Source: Streptomyces vilmorinianum
Lineage (GTDB): Bacteria > Actinomycetota > Actinomycetes > Streptomycetales > Streptomycetaceae
Length of the DNA stretch: 64,000 bases
NCBI RefSeq assembly: GCF_005517195.1
Contig: NZ_CP040244.1
Coordinates: 1,754,001-1,818,000 of the forward strand
Direction: 5' to 3'
A program made the translations under genes and the position numbers. Each line of letters opens with the position of its first letter. Positions within the stretch are counted from its first letter, which is position 1. The notes beneath the pieces are model-generated. The model had not been told where the DNA came from, did no database searches, and was given only the letters and a program-made list of their open reading frames with translations. This document shows, in pieces, positions 58,113 through 64,000 of this stretch.

Positions 58113-59022
58113 GCCGCTCCGGCTCCTGCTCGTGGTCCGTCTCCGTACGCGGGGGCGGGCCGCCGTGCGCCACCGGCGCGGGCGTCTCCACCAGCTTGGG
58201 CAGCCGCTGCGGCAGCGAGCCGTACCAGAAGTACGAGACGGCGAAGCCGAACGCCAGGCAGATCATGCCGCCCACCGCGTCCAGCCAGAAGTGGTTCGCG
58301 GTGGCGACGATCACGACCAGCGTCGCGGCCGGGTAGAGCAGGCCGAGGATGCGCGCCCAGGGCGCCGAGGCCAGGGCGAAGATGATCAGGCCGCACCAGA
58401 GCGACCAGCCGATGTGCATCGACGGCATCGCCGCGTACTGGTTCGACATGTGCTTGAGGTTGCCCGAGGCCATCGAGCCCCAGGTGTGGTGCACCAGGAC
58501 CGTGTCGACGAAGCTCTGGCCGTTCATCAGCCGGGGCGGTGCGAGCGGATACAGGTAGTAACCGACCAGCGCCACACCGGTGGTGGCGAACAGGACCGTA
58601 CGGGACGCCGCGTAACGGCCCGGATGCCATCGGTACAGCCACACCAGCACACCGATCGTCACGACGAAGTGCAGCGTGGCGTAGTAGTAGTTCATCGACA
58701 CGATCAGCCATGTCACCGAATTGACGGCATGGTTGACGGCCTGCTCGAAGGCGAGTCCCAGGGACTTCTCGACGTCCCAGATCCAGTCGGCGTTCTTCAG
58801 CGCCTGGGCCTTCTGCTCCGGAACCGCGTTGCGGATGAGCGAGTACGTCCAGTAGCTGACGCCGATGAGGAGGATCTCGAACCAGATCCTCGGACGCCGG
58901 GGCGCGCGCAGGCGCGCCCGCACTCCGCCACCGTCCGGCATGGGTGACGGGGTGGCCGCCGTACGGCCTTCCAAACTCTTCACGGTCGCTTCACCCATAG
59001 GAGGAGAGTCTGCCAGATCCAT
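58096..59022 (-). CDS. PAP2-family phosphatase/phosphotransferase
   Basis: A 308-residue membrane protein of the PAP2 superfamily, closest in pattern to inositol-phosphorylceramide-synthase-like actinobacterial enzymes. Six hydrophobic helices are visible. The active-site signatures are MNYYYATLHFVVTIGVLVWL, YPLAPPRL with MNGQSFVDTV, QYAAMPSMHIGWSLW with the conserved PSMH, and ATANHFWLDAVGG, supplying the catalytic His residues. It likely moves or removes phosphate from a lipid at the membrane. The start is ATG 59022, or an ATG eight codons later (58998); neither has a clear ribosome-binding site. Confidence 0.85.
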   Translation of the reverse strand: MDLADSPPMGEATVKSLEGRTAATPSPMPDGGGVRARLRAPRRPRIWFEILLIGVSYWTYSLIRNAVPEQKAQALKNADWIWDVEKSLGLAFEQAVNHAVNSVTWLIVSMNYYYATLHFVVTIGVLVWLYRWHPGRYAASRTVLFATTGVALVGYYLYPLAPPRLMNGQSFVDTVLVHHTWGSMASGNLKHMSNQYAAMPSMHIGWSLWCGLIIFALASAPWARILGLLYPAATLVVIVATANHFWLDAVGGMICLAFGFAVSYFWYGSLPQRLPKLVETPAPVAHGGPPPRTETDHEQEPERLSSGR

Positions 59023-59090
59023 GCCTCTCGTCCGATCATCCCTCGGTCGGGTGAGAGGCGCACGTGCTCCGCCTTGAGCAGGAGCCCGAG

Positions 59091-60119
59091 TCAGGGGTTT
59101 CCCTGACTCGGGGCGGAAGCTGTCGACCCGCGAACGACCAGCTCAGGCATGAAGACGAATTCGCTGTGCGGGGCCGGGGTCCCCCCGATCTCCTCGAGCA
59201 GCGCCCGGACCGCGGCCTGCCCCATCGCCTGCACCGGCTGGCGGATCGTGGTCAGCGGCGGATCGGTGAACGCTATGAGCGGGGAGTCGTCGAAGCCGAC
59301 CACGGAGACGTCCCGGGGGACCTGCAGCCCCTGCTGGCGGGCGGCCCGGATGGCGCCGAGCGCCATCATGTCGCTCGCGCAGACCACGGCCGTGCAGCCG
59401 GCGGTGATCAGCGCGCCGGCGGCGGCCTGGCCGCCCTCCAGGGTGTACAGCGAGTGCTGGATCAGCGCCTCGGACTCCTCGGGCGAGAGCCCGAGCCGCT
59501 CCTGCATGCCGCGCTGGAACCCCTCGATCTTGCGCAGCACGGGCACGAACCGCTTGGGGCCCACCGCGAGCCCGATCCGGGTGTGCCCGAGGGCGGCCAG
59601 GTGCGTCACGGCCAGCTGCATCGCGGCCCGGTCGTCGGGCGAGACGAAGGGGGCCTGCACCTTGGGGGAGAAACCGTTGATGAGGACGTACGGGACGCCC
59701 TTGCCGCGCAGCTGGTCGTAGCGCGTCATGTCGGCGGTGGTGTCGGCGTGCAGCCCGGAGACGAAGATGATCCCGGAGACGCCCCGCTCGACCAGCATGT
59801 CGGTGAGCTCGTCCTCGGTGGACCCGCCGGGGGTCTGGGTGGCGAGGACGGGGGTGTAGCCCTGACGTGTCAGGCCCTGCCCGATGACCTGCGCGAGCGC
59901 GGGAAAGATCGGGTTGTCCAGTTCGGGGGTTATCAGCCCGACGAGCCCGGCGCTGCGCTGACGCAGCCGTACGGGCCGCTCGTATCCGAGGACGTCGAGT
60001 GCGGCAAGCACGGACTCACGGGTGGCCGCGGCCACACCGGGCTTGCCGTTGAGCACGCGGCTGACTGTGGCTTCACTGACCCCCGCCTGGGCTGCGATGT
60101 CGGCAAGCCGCGCGGTCAT
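59091..60119 (-). CDS. malR: MalR, LacI-family maltose repressor
   Basis: A 342-residue LacI-family regulator. The HTH is TARLADIAAQAGVSEATVSR then VLNGKPGVAAATRESVLAAL. The periplasmic-binding-protein-like core has VGLITPELDNPIFPALAQVI, VLATQTPGGSTEDELTDMLV, VCASDMMALGAIRAARQQG and DVSVVGFDDSPLIAFTDPPL. It matches my memory of S. coelicolor/S. lividans MalR, which represses malEFG until maltose or maltodextrin signals appear. ATG 60117-60119 starts the HTH. It lies 25 bases after the alpha-glucosidase gene on the same strand, so the two are probably one operon. Confidence 0.92.
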   Translation of the reverse strand: MTARLADIAAQAGVSEATVSRVLNGKPGVAAATRESVLAALDVLGYERPVRLRQRSAGLVGLITPELDNPIFPALAQVIGQGLTRQGYTPVLATQTPGGSTEDELTDMLVERGVSGIIFVSGLHADTTADMTRYDQLRGKGVPYVLINGFSPKVQAPFVSPDDRAAMQLAVTHLAALGHTRIGLAVGPKRFVPVLRKIEGFQRGMQERLGLSPEESEALIQHSLYTLEGGQAAAGALITAGCTAVVCASDMMALGAIRAARQQGLQVPRDVSVVGFDDSPLIAFTDPPLTTIRQPVQAMGQAAVRALLEEIGGTPAPHSEFVFMPELVVRGSTASAPSQGNP

Positions 60120-60144
60120 GGGGTTGGACTGTACCGGTCGCACG

Positions 60145-61908
<1,764 letters not shown>

Positions 61909-62150
61909 GTGCGGTGTCCCTCTCGCGTGTTTCGGGTGCGGGGAGTCGTACTGACAACGAGGTCAGGGCGACCGTGAAACGGTCCTGCAAGAGATGATGC
62001 AAAGGTTTGCAGGGCCGGACGGGCACCGCAAGAGGGCGTGAAGTCCCGTGTCAAGCGACTCGATGGCAACCTTCGGGACACGCGGATGTAACGATCGGCC
62101 GGGCTTGCAGAAATTTCTCGCAAGCTCTTTCGGCTCGTTTTCATCCCTGT

Positions 62151-62156
62151 TACGTT
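62151..62156 (+). promoter_or_regulatory. Possible malE promoter -10 element
   Basis: TACGTT at 62151-62156 fits TAnnnT. TTTCGG at 62128-62133 lies 17 bases before it as a weak -35. The rightmost MalR site ends four bases before the -35, where a bound repressor would block RNA polymerase. Confidence 0.4.
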
Positions 62157-62243
62157 CCTGGCAACCCGGCGCGCCGCGAGGGAGCGGTCGCATGAGGCAG
62201 GTTCCAGCCCCTCGTCACCCCGGGATCAGTTGAAGGAGTTCAC

Positions 62244-63521
62244 ATGCGGCGTGGCATAGCAGCCACCGCGCTGGTCGCGGCCCTGGGCGTGACCCTGGCG
62301 GCGTGCGGAAGCGGCGACGGTTCCAACGGCGGCGGCTCGAAGAGCTCGGGCGAGCTCTCCGGCACGGTCACCTGGTGGGACACGTCGAGCGTCGGCAGCG
62401 AGGACAAGGTCTTCAAGAAGCTGGCCGAGGACTTCACCAAGAAGCACCCGAAGGTCACCGTCAAGTACGTGAACGTGCCGTTCGGTGAGGCGCAGAACAA
62501 GTTCAAGAACGCCGCCCAGTCCGGCAACGGCGCTCCCGACGTCATCCGCTCCGAGGTCGCCTGGACCCCGGACTTCGCCAACCTCGGCTACCTCGCGCCG
62601 CTGGACGGCACGGCCGCCCTGAAGGACGACAAGGACTTCCTCAAGCAGGCCGCCGCCTCCACCAAGTACAACGGCAAGACCTACGGCGTCCCGCAGGTCA
62701 TCGACTCCATGGGCATCTTCTACAACAAGAAGATCTTCAAGGAGGCCGGTGTCGAGGCGCCCAAGTCGATCGCCGAACTGAAGACCGTCGCCGCCAAGAT
62801 CAAGGAGAAGACCGGCAAGACCGGTCTCTACCTGCGCGGCGACGACGCCTACTGGTTCCTCTCCTTCCTGTACGGCGAGGGCGGCGACCTGGTCAACGCC
62901 GACAGCAAGACCGTCACCGTCGACAACGCCGCCGGTGTGAAGGCCATGGCCACGGTCAAGGACCTGGTCACCTCCGGTGCCGCCAAGACCGACGCCACCG
63001 ACGGCTGGAACAACATGCAGACCGCCTTCAAGGAAGGCAAGGTCGCCATGATGATCAACGGCCCGTGGGCCGTCGCCGACACCTTCGCGGGCAAGGAGTT
63101 CGCCGACAAGGCGAACCTGGGCATCGCCACGGTCCCCGCCGGCTCCGCCGGCCAGGGCGCCCCGCAGGGCGGTCACAACCTCGCCGTCTACGCGGGCTCC
63201 AAGAACCTGGACGCCTCGTACGCCTTCGTCGAGTACATGACCTCCGTCGAGGCGCAGGCCACCGCCGCCAAGGAGCTCAGCCTGCTCCCGACCCGCGAGT
63301 CCGTCTACATCAAGCCGGACGTGGCGAGCAACGAGATGATCGGCTTCTTCAAGCCGGTCGTCGACAAGGCCGTCGAGCGCCCCTGGATCCCGGAGGCCGG
63401 CAGCCTCTTCGCGCCGCTGCAGACCGAGTACACCAAGGTCCTGACCGGCCAGACCACCCCGGAAGCGGGAGCCAAGGCGACCGGTGACGCCTACCGCAAG
63501 CTCCTGAAGGACTGGAAGTAA
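62244..63521 (+). CDS. malE: MalE, maltose/maltodextrin-binding lipoprotein
   Basis: A 425-residue ABC solute-binding lipoprotein for maltose and maltodextrins. The lipobox GVTLAAC is at residue 21. A Gly/Ser spacer follows, then the two-lobed fold with LSGTVTWWDTSSVGSEDKVF, NAAQSGNGAPDVIRSEVAWT, YGVPQVIDSMGIFYNKKIFK and MMINGPWAVADTF, as in Streptomyces MalE. It passes sugar to the MalF/MalG permeases. AAGGAG precedes ATG 62244. MalR operators sit 120-260 bases upstream. It is the first gene of malEFG. Confidence 0.93.
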   Translation: MRRGIAATALVAALGVTLAACGSGDGSNGGGSKSSGELSGTVTWWDTSSVGSEDKVFKKLAEDFTKKHPKVTVKYVNVPFGEAQNKFKNAAQSGNGAPDVIRSEVAWTPDFANLGYLAPLDGTAALKDDKDFLKQAAASTKYNGKTYGVPQVIDSMGIFYNKKIFKEAGVEAPKSIAELKTVAAKIKEKTGKTGLYLRGDDAYWFLSFLYGEGGDLVNADSKTVTVDNAAGVKAMATVKDLVTSGAAKTDATDGWNNMQTAFKEGKVAMMINGPWAVADTFAGKEFADKANLGIATVPAGSAGQGAPQGGHNLAVYAGSKNLDASYAFVEYMTSVEAQATAAKELSLLPTRESVYIKPDVASNEMIGFFKPVVDKAVERPWIPEAGSLFAPLQTEYTKVLTGQTTPEAGAKATGDAYRKLLKDWK

Positions 63522-63541
63522 CAAGGAAGGCAGGCCGGCTG

Positions 63542-64000
63542 ATGGCTGTGGACACCAGCAGCCAGTCGGCGGTGAAGGCCGCGGGCGTCGACGCCCGCGG
63601 CCGGCACCGTGGTACTGGCACGTCCGGCGGCAAGGTCCGTCGTTCTCTCACCACCCACTGGTACGCCTGGGCGATGGTCGCCCCGGTGACCGTGGTGATC
63701 GCCGTGATCATCGGCTACCCGCTGGTCCGGGGGATCTACCTCTCGCTCACCGACGCGAACGAGCGCAACGTCGCGCGCAGCATCGGCGTCAACCAGATTC
63801 CCGCGACCTACGAGTTCGTGGGCCTCGACAACTACGTCGACGCGCTCACCGGGAGCCAGTTCCTCGGAACCCTCGGCTGGACGCTGGTGTGGACGGTGTC
63901 CTGTGTCTCCGTCACCTTCGCCCTCGGCCTGGCCCTCGCCAACATCCTCAACCGGAAGATCGCCGGCCGCTCCGTCTACCGGATGCTGCTGATCCTCCCC
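63542..64000 (+). CDS. malF: MalF, maltose ABC permease (5' part)
   Basis: The first 153 codons of a permease that continues past the window. A hydrophilic N-terminus (MAVDTSSQSAVKAAGVDARG) leads to the first helix WYAWAMVAPVTVVIAVIIGY. The external region (YEFVGLDNYVDALTGSQF) and the start of the second helix (GWTLVWTVSCVSVTFALGLA) are typical of MalF-type sugar permeases. It begins 20 bases after malE with AAGGAAGG upstream, so both are on one transcript. The conserved EAA loop lies beyond the window. Confidence 0.92.
   Translation, partial: MAVDTSSQSAVKAAGVDARGRHRGTGTSGGKVRRSLTTHWYAWAMVAPVTVVIAVIIGYPLVRGIYLSLTDANERNVARSIGVNQIPATYEFVGLDNYVDALTGSQFLGTLGWTLVWTVSCVSVTFALGLALANILNRKIAGRSVYRMLLILP

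Overview
The window is high-GC actinobacterial DNA. Its codons end almost always in G or C, GTG and TTG starts are common, and gene content and order fit a Streptomyces chromosome core: malR-malEF, glnE, glnA2, nadE, panB, a hmu/htaA/efe iron cluster and SARP-type regulators. No rRNA, tRNA, CRISPR array, phage or complete insertion sequence was seen.

Region 1 (1-7.2 kb) holds housekeeping and accessory enzymes: two oxidoreductases, a Bcr/CflA efflux pump, an Rsm22-like methyltransferase, a dimethylargininase-like enzyme and a TetR regulator with a clear operator. It also contains a short relic that looks like a PhoD alkaline phosphatase with its middle deleted.

Region 2 (7.3-21.2 kb) is an iron and heme acquisition supercluster. 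On the minus strand are hmuTUV (heme ABC importer), efeO-efeB-efeU (ferrous iron / heme-peroxidase system) and a lipoprotein. On the plus strand are two HtaA-domain surface heme-binding proteins, the second ending in a LAATG sortase-type signal. A heme oxygenase lies at the right end. Three iron-box-like sequences (12477-12495, 15919-15937, 21143-21161) sit in front of efeO, between hmuT and htaA, and in front of the heme oxygenase. The likely route is heme capture at the surface, import by HmuTUV, and opening by heme oxygenase or EfeB.

Region 3 (21.2-27.9 kb) carries methionine aminopeptidase, an ECF sigma/anti-sigma pair divergent from a cupredoxin lipoprotein, an MFS exporter and F420-dependent NADP reductase. 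Region 4 (27.9-30.87 kb) looks like a small accessory island bounded by 13-bp direct repeats. It holds an SDR/MerR pair and a WYL regulator that has lost its DNA-binding domain next to a VOC gene that has lost its upstream region.

Region 5 (30.9-46.1 kb) has a site-2 protease, a 1334-residue SARP/NB-ARC regulator with a 117-bp tandem-repeat linker, a DrrAB-type ABC exporter, panB, an EEP-family protein, nadE, a CBS protein, a DUF305/DUF3105/secreted-protein operon and glnA2. Region 6 (46.1-59 kb) has a frameshifted helical-repeat gene, small enzymes, a secreted PIG-L deacetylase, glnE, and a TetR/APC permease/amidohydrolase locus. Region 7 (59-64 kb) is the maltose locus: malR and a GH13 alpha-glucosidase face malE-malF across an intergenic region full of CTTGCAG-type MalR sites.
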